Origin: Butyrivibrio fibrisolvens
Lineage (GTDB): Bacteria > Bacillota > Clostridia > Lachnospirales > Lachnospiraceae
DNA length: 64,000 nt
Assembly (NCBI RefSeq): GCF_037113525.1
Contig: NZ_CP146963.1
Coordinates: 3,844,001 to 3,908,000 of the forward strand
Direction: 5' to 3'
In this document: in pieces, positions 52,059-60,714 of the stretch
How the letters are laid out: the number at the start of each line of letters is the position of its first letter
How positions within the stretch are numbered: the stretch's first letter is position 1
Translations under genes and position numbers: made by a program
Notes under the pieces: generated by a model
Told to the model about the DNA's origin: nothing
Seen by the model: only the letters and a program-made list of their open reading frames with translations
The model's database searches: none

Positions 52059-53690
52059 TTAATCTTTCAAGTTCAATTTATCTCGTTCTTCCTCTATCAC
52101 TTTTTTATCAAGCCTTTCAAATAATATCTGTATTTCAGGTAGTTTATATCCAGCTTTTACTTCTTTATAGCTCCAGTCATCTGAAATATTCAGCCATTTG
52201 CAGACTTTCTCAGATGAAAATGGAGTAAATGGAGCCAGGATGACAACCAGATTTGCAATTATCTGGGTACACTGGAACAGGGTATTCTTACAGGCTTCGA
52301 TATTTTCAGTTCTTGTCTTCCACGGTGCCTGTTCATCAAAATATTTGTTAGCCTTTCTGACTACTTCGAAGATTCCCTCGACTGCATCTTTAAAATGCCC
52401 GTCTTCTATCTTCTTTCCTGTTGTTTCATAGAGCTTTCTTAAAGTTTCATCCCACTCTTTTGACAACTGGCCTTCAGGCACGATCCCATCAAAGTATTTG
52501 GTGATAAAAGTAAGGGTTCTGTTTATAAAGTTTCCATATGCTCCCAAAAGCTCGCCATTGTGGTTATTCACGTACTCAGTCCAGGAGAAATCCGCATCTT
52601 TTTTCTCAGGTCCGTTGGCAAGAAAATAGTAGCGAAGGGAATCGGGATCATATTTATCCAAAAGGTCTTTGACCCATATAGCATAGTTCTGGCTTGTTGA
52701 GATCTTCCTGCCTTCAAGCGTCAGATACTCGCTGGACACGATCTGGTCAGGAAGGTGGTAGCCTTGTCCGTTGGCGATAAGAAGCGCTGGCAAGATTATG
52801 GTGTGGAAGGGAATATTGTCCTTGCCATGTACGTAGTAGTGCTTGGAATCAGCTCCGAACAGTTCTTCAAAGCTTTCGCCCCTTTGGTCTGCCACAACCT
52901 TGGCTGCAGACAGATATCCGAGCACGTTCTCTGCCCAGATGTATATGGTTTTATTCTCATATCCTTCTTTGGGCACGGGGATTCCCCACTCAAGATCTCT
53001 GGTCAGAGCTCTGTCTCTTAGGCCTTCATCGAGATACTTATTGGTAAAAGATATGGCGTTTTTGCGCCAGGATGTGCTGGTATCTACAAGACGTCTTAGC
53101 TCTTTTTCCAATTTAGTAATTGCAATGTAAAGGTGCTTGGAGTTTTTAAAGGATATGGGGGTTTTACATACGGCGCAAATGGGGGCTTTAAGGCTTTCGG
53201 GGTCAAGAACTGTTCCGCAGGCATCGCACTGGTCTCCTCTTGCAGGCGCACCGCAGCTTGGGCATATTCCTGTCACGAACCGGTCCGCAAGGAAGGTGTT
53301 GCAGCTATCGCAGAAGGCCTGCGGAGTCTCTTTTTCATAAACGTATTCACTTTCGTATAGCCTTCTGTGGAATTCCTGCACGAAGGTCTTATGCTCTATG
53401 CTTGATGTCTTGGTATAAAGGTCATAGGTGAATCCAAGGCGCTTGAAGGCATCTACGAATTCCTCGTGATAATGGTCGCTTACCTGCCTGGGCGTTTTGT
53501 TCTCAGACTTGGCACGGATCGCTACAGGAGTTCCGTGACAGTCACTTCCTGATACAAAGTAAACCTTATCTTTGCAGGCTCTGTGATACCTTGCGAGTAC
53601 ATCTCCCGGTAAAAGACCTGCTATATGTCCGATGTGTAGTGAGCCATTGGCGTAGGGCCAGGCTCCTCCTATCAAAATATTTCTATTCAT
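52059..53690 (-). CDS. metG: Methionyl-tRNA synthetase
   Basis: A 543-residue class I synthetase charging tRNA-Met. HIGH is at residues 19-22, the zinc-binding insertion has CPSCGAP and CDACG pairs plus CAVC, and the KMSKS site reads KISTS in RKISTSQNYAIW, as in many Clostridial MetG enzymes of this type. The C-terminal tRNA-binding extension is absent. A T-box leader precedes it, so uncharged tRNA-Met induces it. Confidence 0.95.
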   Translation of the reverse strand: MNRNILIGGAWPYANGSLHIGHIAGLLPGDVLARYHRACKDKVYFVSGSDCHGTPVAIRAKSENKTPRQVSDHYHEEFVDAFKRLGFTYDLYTKTSSIEHKTFVQEFHRRLYESEYVYEKETPQAFCDSCNTFLADRFVTGICPSCGAPARGDQCDACGTVLDPESLKAPICAVCKTPISFKNSKHLYIAITKLEKELRRLVDTSTSWRKNAISFTNKYLDEGLRDRALTRDLEWGIPVPKEGYENKTIYIWAENVLGYLSAAKVVADQRGESFEELFGADSKHYYVHGKDNIPFHTIILPALLIANGQGYHLPDQIVSSEYLTLEGRKISTSQNYAIWVKDLLDKYDPDSLRYYFLANGPEKKDADFSWTEYVNNHNGELLGAYGNFINRTLTFITKYFDGIVPEGQLSKEWDETLRKLYETTGKKIEDGHFKDAVEGIFEVVRKANKYFDEQAPWKTRTENIEACKNTLFQCTQIIANLVVILAPFTPFSSEKVCKWLNISDDWSYKEVKAGYKLPEIQILFERLDKKVIEEERDKLNLKD

Positions 53691-53742
53691 CTCATTTCCT
53701 CCTTAGGTTAAGATCACTAAACTTACAGTTACAAAAATTAAT

Positions 53743-54050
53743 AAAAAAATAGCCCTCCTCTCTGAATATTATTCAGGGACGAGAGCTAATAAGCTTCGTG
53801 ATACCACCCTAATTCACTCATATCTCACGATATGGGTCTCATCAACTACGGACGGGAAATGATCCATCGATAGTCTATCACTATAACGGGTGCACCCGTC
53901 GTAGCCTAAGCAATTACCTGCCTCGGTACGCAGCTCCAAGACCATGTTCAGATGTTACTTGCTCACCGGCTCTCACCAAACGCCGGCTCTCTGTAAAGCT
54001 CCTAACAACTTACTCTTCTTTTCACAGCTTTGCTTTAGACTATAACAGGC
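53743..54050 (-). promoter_or_regulatory. T-box leader of metG
   Basis: The conserved T-box GGGTGGTATCACG occupies 53797-53809, followed by the terminator AGCTCTCGTCCCTGAA/TTCAGAGAGGAGGGCT (53750-53786) and a T-run. A methionine codon ATG in the context GAACATGGTC (53943-53945) fits the specifier. A -35 TTGACA (54060-54065) and -10 TATAGT (54039-54044), 15 bp apart, lie upstream. Confidence 0.92.
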
Positions 54051-54085
54051 TATAGTTTTTGTCAATAGCCGTATATTTTTGAATA

Positions 54086-54880
54086 TTATTTCGCGCCGCG
54101 GGCTACGAAAGTGCCGTATTCCTTCTGCAGGTTGATGGCGCCGTCTTCTTCATGAAGTTTCAGCATCTTGAGTATCTCATCTCTTTCCATAGTGCCGATG
54201 CCGTGAAGAGCCTTGAGACTCTGAAGGTAATCTGCAAGGTCGTCAATATTAGTTACATGGAGTGAATCCTCGTAGCGGCGCACTTCTATATCGGCAAATT
54301 CTCTGCCCAGAACTTCGCCTCCGTTCTGAAGGGTAAAGAGGTGGTTAGGATCATAGCTTTCGCCGAAAAGTCCAAACCACTCAGCAATAATGTCGTTGAA
54401 ATTGTGCTCGCCGTATGTAGCACTGTAGAAGATGCCGTCGTCTTTGAGGACTCTTCGTATCTCGCTGACAGCTTTATTTATGTCAGGTACGTGATAGAGC
54501 ATCATGTTGGCGATTACTATATCAAAAGAATTATCTTCAAAAGGTATATTCTGGACGTCGATCTGTTTGTATTCTACGTTGTCACGCTCTCCAACGTTAT
54601 TTTTGGCAGTATCGAGCATGCCTTCTGAAAAGTCAGAAAGGACAAGCTTATCGCACTTTGCGATGAGGTCGTCATGTCCGGTCCACATGCTGCCTGTGCC
54701 GGTACCAAGTTCGAGAACTTTCATGCCTTCTTTTATCTCATAACCCTCTACAAGCCAGGGGCCAAAGCCCATCTTGTTGGTTGAATACATATTGTGGAAG
54801 TTTAATCTGATATCAAGGCTTTTGGATGATGCGTACTGAGCCTTTACTGCGTCGCGGTCGTTGCTGCTTCCCATTTTCAT
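54086..54880 (-). CDS. Class I SAM-dependent methyltransferase
   Basis: A 264-residue methyltransferase of the UbiE/BioC-like group: VLELGTGTGSMW (motif I), FDIVIANMMLYHVPD and EIRRVLKDDGIFYSATYG. The substrate is unknown. It reads toward metG, ending 21 bp from the metG promoter region. GGAGAG lies 11 nt before the ATG. Confidence 0.88.
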   Translation of the reverse strand: MKMGSSNDRDAVKAQYASSKSLDIRLNFHNMYSTNKMGFGPWLVEGYEIKEGMKVLELGTGTGSMWTGHDDLIAKCDKLVLSDFSEGMLDTAKNNVGERDNVEYKQIDVQNIPFEDNSFDIVIANMMLYHVPDINKAVSEIRRVLKDDGIFYSATYGEHNFNDIIAEWFGLFGESYDPNHLFTLQNGGEVLGREFADIEVRRYEDSLHVTNIDDLADYLQSLKALHGIGTMERDEILKMLKLHEEDGAINLQKEYGTFVARGAK

Positions 54881-54966
54881 ACTTATATGTCTCTCCTTAT
54901 GCTACGTAATTAATCCTGGTAAATCAGGTGATACAAAGAAGTCTAATGTATGCCCTAAGGGCAAAG

Positions 54967-55521
54967 TCAAATATTAATTTTATCTATACACTCGTTAACT
55001 ATCGCCTCGACATCCGCGCCTACTACATCGAGTCCAACAGCTTGGATCTTCTCGCATTTTTTTATTCCATAGAAATTCTGGGCAAGGGCCTTGATATAGC
55101 CATATCCAAATTCTTCCGGAACATATGCTCCGCCTGCTGTTGTGGCATAGTAGAGCTTATCAGCTTTGCAAAGAGGCTTGGGGTAGCCTTCGTCTGTATA
55201 TTCGAAGGTTATTCCGAGTACATTGATGTGCTCGATGTACTGCTTAAGTGATGCTGGGAATGATAAGTCATAATATGGTGCGGCGATTACGATCTTATCT
55301 GCCTTCGCGAAGTTCTTGGCAAGGTCGAAATACTCGTCTGTGAAGTCGCATCTTGCTATGCAATCATCTCTATAAGCAAGGAATTTTTCATCTGTCTTAG
55401 GGAAAGAGATGTCTTCAAGTTTTACTTCTAAAACTTCGCCATCCAGCTTTTCAAGAAGTTTATCTGCAATCCTTTTAGTTCTTGAGTTTTCTTTTACGCA
55501 AGCGTTAATAAGTAGAATCAT
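54967..55521 (-). CDS. NAD(P)H-dependent FMN oxidoreductase (flavodoxin-like fold)
   Basis: A 184-residue flavin reductase starting ILLINACVKENSRTKRIADKLL, with APYYDLSFPASLKQYIEHINV and YATTAGGAYVPEEFGYGYIK, as in the AzoR/NQO-like group. It would reduce quinones or azo compounds. GGAGG precedes the ATG. Confidence 0.88.
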   Translation of the reverse strand: MILLINACVKENSRTKRIADKLLEKLDGEVLEVKLEDISFPKTDEKFLAYRDDCIARCDFTDEYFDLAKNFAKADKIVIAAPYYDLSFPASLKQYIEHINVLGITFEYTDEGYPKPLCKADKLYYATTAGGAYVPEEFGYGYIKALAQNFYGIKKCEKIQAVGLDVVGADVEAIVNECIDKINI

Positions 55522-55553
55522 TATGCACCTCCGTCAGCAAAAACATATATACA

Positions 55554-56030
55554 TCATCGATTTTCTAATATACATTTTATGAATATTATTAAAGCCGTTA
55601 GAACCATTGATATCGCCCATATAGCACTTAATGTTCCAACTAACGTAGTCTTTCCAAATCCCGCGAAGATTGTAGAAAGAAGTGAATATATTCCTGTCTG
55701 CAAAGTATATAAAGTTACCATATATGCAGTATCCCTATATATAAGCGCTTCTCTTCCGGGCTTAGGTTTTACTGGTAAGCTCCATAACGACAGCGGAAAT
55801 ATGTGAACTGCTGCCAAAAGAATTAGTATACATGGTATAAAAATCACCGGCATAATTATTATAGTTCCTATAGAGCCGTAACGATCTACATTTCCAGCAA
55901 TATCATAGTGAACCGGAACAGGTTCTTTAATAGTAAAAATCATCACAATAGCCACAATAAGTGATATGGCTTCTCCGATCACACCGATTAATTCCTGTAT
56001 TAGATGATGAATAGTTAGAAATGGTTTCAT
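55554..56030 (-). CDS. DUF1648 domain membrane protein
   Basis: A 158-residue protein with four predicted helices. VPVHYDIAGNVDRYGSI is the DUF1648 signature, found in SdpI-like immunity and sensor proteins. The shorter length than SdpI suggests only the DUF1648 part is present. Function unknown. Confidence 0.8.
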   Translation of the reverse strand: MKPFLTIHHLIQELIGVIGEAISLIVAIVMIFTIKEPVPVHYDIAGNVDRYGSIGTIIIMPVIFIPCILILLAAVHIFPLSLWSLPVKPKPGREALIYRDTAYMVTLYTLQTGIYSLLSTIFAGFGKTTLVGTLSAIWAISMVLTALIIFIKCILENR

Positions 56031-56068
56031 GATTAGTTAGAACCTCCCATTCACAACTTGAAAAAATA

Positions 56069-56614
56069 TCAAAGACTCTCACTTAATATCCTGCGATATT
56101 CTATGATTTTCTGCTCGAGCATATCTTTATTCTTGTCCAAAAGTTTCAACACGTCGCCTGCTGCCTTTCTTGCAAGTTCGAGTTCTTCTTTGGTAATGAC
56201 GCCATCATTATAAGCTTCTTCTAGCTCGTTCTGATCTATAGTCTGAGTTTTGCCGTCTTCGGATACAACTACGTCAAGGAATAAGTCGTAGAATTTTGCA
56301 TCGCCATTTTCAGCTATATCATTTCTAAGAGTAATATCAACGTAGTGCTGGAAAATCTTACCTTCGCGGAACATTGAAGTGATCACATAGTTACCGTCTT
56401 TAGGTGCAATTTCAAGCCACTGATAACCATTGTCTGCTATACAAAGCTTTCCTTTGGGACTATCCACCATCTCAGGCTCAGTTAATCCAGTAAATGTAAT
56501 AAGTCCTACTCCACCTTCGAAATATTCATCCTTTTGGTACATGCATTTAAAGTCGCGTTGTGTGTCGTTATACCACTCTCTTCTGTCTAAATTCTTTTCT
56601 TTTACTTCTAACAA
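56069..56614 (-). CDS. DUF402 family protein
   Basis: A 181-residue protein with YQWLEIAPKDGNYVITSMFR, YDLFLDVVVSEDGKTQTID and NELEEAYNDGVITKEELELA, the DUF402 pattern (nucleoside-diphosphate phosphatase-like fold in relatives). The start is TTG at 56614 with AGGAGAG 6 nt upstream. Confidence 0.82.
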   Translation of the reverse strand: MLEVKEKNLDRREWYNDTQRDFKCMYQKDEYFEGGVGLITFTGLTEPEMVDSPKGKLCIADNGYQWLEIAPKDGNYVITSMFREGKIFQHYVDITLRNDIAENGDAKFYDLFLDVVVSEDGKTQTIDQNELEEAYNDGVITKEELELARKAAGDVLKLLDKNKDMLEQKIIEYRRILSESL

Positions 56615-56703
56615 ATCTTTCTCTCCTAAAAAATACTAATATCTTTTTTATGACTTTTGATCAGACTATTTACCTGCTGATCAAAATCATAAGAATATGT
56701 CTA

Positions 56704-57318
56704 TTATCTTTCGTAGAATTCCAATGCAAATAGTATAGCAAGTATAGCGATGCCATCTTTGGTCTCGTTATTTTTAAGAAGTTCTTTAACTTCACTAACA
56801 GGCATCCACACTTTGTCTGCAACTTCATCAACGTCCTTGATAGTGCCCTCGCTTTCAACCCTGGCGCCGAACACGTGCATAACCTGATCGGTCATTCCAT
56901 TTGATGGCGTCTGTGAACACAGGAATTTAAGGTCTTTAACGGTACAGCCTGTCTCTTCCATAACTTCGCGCCTTGCAGCATCTTCAATCGCTTCGCCTTT
57001 TTCCACGCCTCCAGCCGGAATCTCCCATTCAAGACGCCCTGCGGAATATCTCATCTCCCTGATCATGAGGATCTCGTCCTTGTCGTTAAAGATTACGATG
57101 GATACTCCTTCTCTTGAATAATGGATTTGGTGATATTTCTCTATGATCTGACCGCTCGGAAGCTTTACTCTATCTGTATAAAGACTCACATAATCGCTTT
57201 CATAGATCGTGGTCCTTGAAAGACGCTCAGGAAGTTTGATAGCCTTATCACTCATTTTAAAATCAATGTTACATGAATCTATATCTTTATGATCAATAGT
57301 AATATTTTTAGTATTCAT
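56704..57318 (-). CDS. Nudix hydrolase (ADP-ribose pyrophosphatase-like)
   Basis: A 204-residue Nudix protein. The box GGVEKGEAIEDAARREVMEE-TG is complete and supplies the metal-binding glutamates. Length and N-terminal layout (VKLPSGQIIEKYHQIHYSRE) match ADP-sugar pyrophosphatases. It overlaps the HIT-domain gene by 11 bp, implying a shared transcript for nucleotide hydrolysis. Confidence 0.9.
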   Translation of the reverse strand: MNTKNITIDHKDIDSCNIDFKMSDKAIKLPERLSRTTIYESDYVSLYTDRVKLPSGQIIEKYHQIHYSREGVSIVIFNDKDEILMIREMRYSAGRLEWEIPAGGVEKGEAIEDAARREVMEETGCTVKDLKFLCSQTPSNGMTDQVMHVFGARVESEGTIKDVDEVADKVWMPVSEVKELLKNNETKDGIAILAILFALEFYER

Positions 57319-57814
57319 AATTCCCCTTATAAAATTCTGCTCTTATTTCTCTTACTGCCTCTTCAACTTCTTCCCAGTCGCTCCCAGTCGCATTTTCCAT
57401 AGCATATCTTGAAATATCTCTGAGGCTACTTACTCCTCTTCCAAACTTTTCTATCATCCAATCTTTAGTCGGGAATATCCAGATATGAAAATGTTTGGAG
57501 CGTTCTTCCTGAACGAGAGTGATCTCCTGAGCAAGTCCGAGATTCTTGATAGCTCTCTCTGCTTTTGAAATAACTTCACCTATCTCCATCCACTCTTCTT
57601 TATACAACATGGAAAAAGAGTTTACGTGCCTTCTTCCTGTTATTATTAAAAAGCCCGGTATCGGAACTTCAGGATCAGCTGCAAGTACAATATTACGGCT
57701 TTCATAGATTGTTCCGCCTGGTGGAGTAAGCTCTCCTTTGGCTATTGCACATCCTATGCAGTCATAGCTATCAGCTTCAACAGAATAAATCTGCTGCATA
57801 TTTTCTTTTTCCAT
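57308..57814 (-). CDS. HIT-domain protein
   Basis: A 168-residue protein with DCIGCAIAKGELTPPGG (zinc-like Cys pair), FLIITGRRHVNSF and SKHFHIWIFPTKDW, which holds the H-x-H-type HIT motif. HIT proteins hydrolyse or transfer nucleotides. The ATG at 57814 has GGGAG at 8-9 nt. Coupled to a Nudix gene; three perfect hairpins occupy its leader. Confidence 0.82.
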   Translation of the reverse strand: MEKENMQQIYSVEADSYDCIGCAIAKGELTPPGGTIYESRNIVLAADPEVPIPGFLIITGRRHVNSFSMLYKEEWMEIGEVISKAERAIKNLGLAQEITLVQEERSKHFHIWIFPTKDWMIEKFGRGVSSLRDISRYAMENATGSDWEEVEEAVREIRAEFYKGNYEY

Positions 57815-57857
57815 AATAACAGCTCCCATTAGTATATGTTTTCGCAACCTTGAAATA

Positions 57858-57978
57858 GAAATCTGCATTTGCTGCAGATTTCGTAAGAAAGTGAATCGGT
57901 AGGTAAATAGGCCCAACACCGAAGGTGTTCTCAATTGGCCTATTTACATGACTTTTGGAACGAAGTGACAAAAGTCAT
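57858..57978 (-). repeat. Three perfect hairpins in the leader of the HIT-Nudix operon
   Basis: GAAATCTGCA/TGCAGATTTC (57858-57882), GTAAATAGGCC/GGCCTATTTAC (57903-57947) with a nested AACACC/GGTGTT, and ATGACTTTTG/CAAAAGTCAT (57948-57978). No T-run follows any of them, so they are not simple terminators. Confidence 0.8.
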
Positions 57979-58164
57979 ACCTCCATAATAATTATCACTG
58001 CTGCCAGTCAGCTTTCTTGTTGATTGTTATGTTACGGTATGCCCTTAGGGCCGAGTCAAGCCTATGATGAGTTATTTCTTTGATGATACTATATACAAAC
58101 GCTGAAAAAAAGAGGATTCCTGAAGAATCATCTACTATAAAAAAGAATGAGCCAAAAATCAATT

Positions 58165-58211
58165 ATACCATCCCCATAACTCTGATTTTTTTTGAGTTAT
58201 GGGGATGGTAT
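58165..58211. repeat. 18-bp perfect stem-loop downstream of the 58269 gene
   Basis: ATACCATCCCCATAACTC and its exact complement enclose an 11-nt T-rich loop. On the minus strand it follows the gene at 58269 by about 58 bp but lacks a trailing T-run. Confidence 0.8.
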
Positions 58212-58268
58212 AGATGTTTTTGTGAACACTTAAAAACGTTATCTGAAGCAAGAGAATCTTTGCTATTT

Positions 58269-59027
58269 TCAGATATATTGTTCTTTCTCTGCATTTCTCT
58301 CTTCAAAAAGCTTTCTGATTCTCTCTTCCTGCTCCTTTTCAGATTTCTTTTCCTCTTTATCAAGAAGGGCTTCATAGATAGCTTCAAGCTCTTTATCAAT
58401 GCTGTTCATGAGCTTATCCCATTCCTTTATACTCATTTCCTGACTACCGATTTGGATTTTGATCTCGGTTTCATTATTGATAAGTTTGTTAAAAAGTTCC
58501 ATCCTAAATGCACTAATCTGAGCAATCAGATTTGTTTCGTCAACCTCGGGCTCTTTTTCAGCATCAGGCGTTTCAGATTCCGCAGCGGCTTCCTCTGCAG
58601 TTTCAGTTTTTTCCTCTTCAATCTCCATGCGTTTTCTGGTGCAATGATTATATTCATGGATGGCACGCATAATGGCATTGAGATCCTCGGGTGTGAACAT
58701 GCTAGCAGCTTTAGCGAGATCATCAAAATTATCTATATTGACATGAAGGCTTCCGCCACTAGGAAGGGCTATCTTAAGAACTTTGTTCTTTTCATACATA
58801 TTTCCAAGAGTTATTGCATTCTGCTTGTAATCACAGCCAAAAATAACTCCGTTATACTGTATGATTCCATCCTTAGCTAAAAAGCTATATGGACATTTCT
58901 TTTCAGTTTCAGCCTGAAGCTTCTGTCCAAAGTTTATTGTCTCGCCTACAGTGGTAGTTGACTCTTTTCCTACTCCATAATTGAAAGGTTCTGTTAGATA
59001 ATCATTCGCTATCGCTGCTATTCCCAT
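58269..59027 (-). CDS. Uncharacterised Lachnospiraceae-type protein
   Basis: A 252-residue soluble protein. It begins MGIAAIANDYLTEPFNYGVG, contains GVIFGCDYKQNAITLGNMYE and VLKIALPSGGSLHVNIDNFD with a following DLAKAASMFTPEDLNAIMRA, and ends in a long Glu/Lys-rich coiled-coil-like tail. I know similar proteins in rumen and gut Lachnospiraceae but no function. The ATG at 59027 with GGAGG at 5 nt is the start. It stands alone between an AAA ATPase and hairpins. Confidence 0.7.
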   Translation of the reverse strand: MGIAAIANDYLTEPFNYGVGKESTTTVGETINFGQKLQAETEKKCPYSFLAKDGIIQYNGVIFGCDYKQNAITLGNMYEKNKVLKIALPSGGSLHVNIDNFDDLAKAASMFTPEDLNAIMRAIHEYNHCTRKRMEIEEEKTETAEEAAAESETPDAEKEPEVDETNLIAQISAFRMELFNKLINNETEIKIQIGSQEMSIKEWDKLMNSIDKELEAIYEALLDKEEKKSEKEQEERIRKLFEERNAEKEQYI

Positions 59028-59180
59028 GTATGCCTCCAGATAAAAAAAACGTGCCCTTCCAAGGATGGTCAATCCATTGAAAAGACACGCATTTCCATTG
59101 CTATCTTATATATCGGCAATATTCTTTAATTGTTAATAAGAACAATTATCTTAAAGTAATTTTGTAAGATAATCTGTAAG

Positions 59181-60539
59181 TTATATTAGGTACATCATAT
59201 ACGGAGGTATTTTTATGACTCCATCCGCTTCTGAATATCCCTTAGGGTGCACTATTATCTGCTTATCAATTCTTTTCTTAAAGAGTTCTTTGAATGTTCC
59301 AAGTGATGATGTAGTGTAATTCTTTGATGATTTCACTTCTATAGGGCTGATTTTAAACTTTGTCTTGCTCTCGTTCGAGATGATGAAATCTATCTCAATA
59401 TCATTACGATGCTTTTCCGCACTGTATCTTGTGTAAAAGAAGAGCTTACGACCGGATGCTGTAATCATCTGCGCTATCATATTCTCATAGAGCATTCCCT
59501 TATTAAGTGACAGTTTCCCATCCATTATCTGCTTATAAAGCTGTTCATCCATGATTTCATTCTCACTGAATGCATGGCTTACTAATAATCCTGTATCTCC
59601 CATATAACACTTTACATAGGATTCATTTTTATTTAGTGCCAGACCAACGTTCGGGTCATTACATTTGTAACAAAGATTACATATCATGGAATCGCCAAGC
59701 CAGAATAAGGGCTCATCGTAACGGTCAAATGTCCCATTATTACTATCCACTTCACTTAAAACAACCCTTTTTTCGTGCGTTGACAAAAAGCCCGGGATAT
59801 TATCAAAGATAGCTGAGACCTTTGATTTATATTTCTTGGCTGCCTTTTTGATGTCATCTTCATAGAGTGCAAGAATATCCCTCTTTTCTACATCGGCAGC
59901 ATGAAAATCCCTTCCATTTTTCTTATATGCTACTATTGCCTGAGGCATTCCGCCAACAAGCATATACTCCATAAATAAGCGCATAGCCTTATTATGTATC
60001 TGCCTATCAAGCGGCTGGCTTTTCTCAAAGCACTCTCTTATATGATCAAGAAGTATTTCTTCGCCCATGTATACCATGAATTCCTCAAAATTCACAGGAT
60101 ACATTTGCATTTTCCGCTCTTCTGATGGAATTGTTATGTTTTCTACGTTCTCTTTAATTGATATCAGCGAGCCTGTCTCAATGTAGTCATATCTTCCGTC
60201 AGCGACAAGATATTTAATTGCCTCCCTGGCCTTTGGAAATTTCTGTATTTCATCAAATATTATCAGAGATTCTCTAGGATAAAGCCTTGTATTGTATTCA
60301 AGCGTCAGTGTCTGAAAAAAAACATCCAGATCATCAAGGGATTCAAAGGCATCTTTTATCTTTTTCTTAGCCTTATTAAAATCAATGAGAATATAGGACT
60401 TATACTCATTCTGAGCAAATTCTTCAGCAACCGTTGATTTTCCGATTCGTCTGGCTCCTTCAATCAGTAATGCCTTCGTCCCATTTGTCTCTTTCTTCCA
60501 CTCAGATATCTTATAATAGATATTTCTTTTAATTTCCAT
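59181..60539 (-). CDS. AAA_14/DUF4143 ATPase
   Basis: A 452-residue ATPase: Walker A IEGARRIGKSTVAEEFA, Walker B SLIIFDEIQKFPKAREA, sensor TGSLIS, then DUF4143 with the nuclease-like EIDFIISNES and ISPIEVKSSKNY pair (E-x-D, E-x-K). Such proteins are abundant in gut anaerobes and may act in defence or recombination, but no role is proven. AAGGAG precedes the ATG at 60539. Confidence 0.9.
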   Translation of the reverse strand: MEIKRNIYYKISEWKKETNGTKALLIEGARRIGKSTVAEEFAQNEYKSYILIDFNKAKKKIKDAFESLDDLDVFFQTLTLEYNTRLYPRESLIIFDEIQKFPKAREAIKYLVADGRYDYIETGSLISIKENVENITIPSEERKMQMYPVNFEEFMVYMGEEILLDHIRECFEKSQPLDRQIHNKAMRLFMEYMLVGGMPQAIVAYKKNGRDFHAADVEKRDILALYEDDIKKAAKKYKSKVSAIFDNIPGFLSTHEKRVVLSEVDSNNGTFDRYDEPLFWLGDSMICNLCYKCNDPNVGLALNKNESYVKCYMGDTGLLVSHAFSENEIMDEQLYKQIMDGKLSLNKGMLYENMIAQMITASGRKLFFYTRYSAEKHRNDIEIDFIISNESKTKFKISPIEVKSSKNYTTSSLGTFKELFKKRIDKQIIVHPKGYSEADGVIKIPPYMMYLI

Positions 60540-60559
60540 AACTCTCTCCTTGTCAATAA

Positions 60560-60645
60560 TACGCAAGGTAATATTTTGCAAAATATACCACAGTACGCAA
60601 ACTAATATTAACACATTATTACGCCTGTACGCAATGTATTCGCAA
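60560..60645. promoter_or_regulatory. Repeated TACGCAA sites and palindrome upstream of the AAA ATPase gene
   Basis: TACGCAA occurs at 60560, 60594 and 60628, with variants at 60620 (TACGCCT) and 60639 (TTCGCAA). A near-palindrome GGTAATATTTTGCAAAATATACC (60567-60589) lies between the first two. Confidence 0.55.
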
Positions 60646-60714
60646 TCACTTTATACTCATATATCTCTTCCTGCTCAGTATTTTAAGCATATCCCTTTAG
60701 CAGTTGGTGAGTTA

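Noticed and set aside
58080..58880. Long plus-strand reading frame of 266 codons
   Set aside because: It is antisense to the well-started gene at 58269-59027, Phe/Leu-rich as expected for the reverse of a Glu/Lys-rich tail, and has no ribosome binding site.
60560..60645. Replication iterons
   Set aside because: No Rep gene or plasmid functions nearby; operator sites are the simpler reading.
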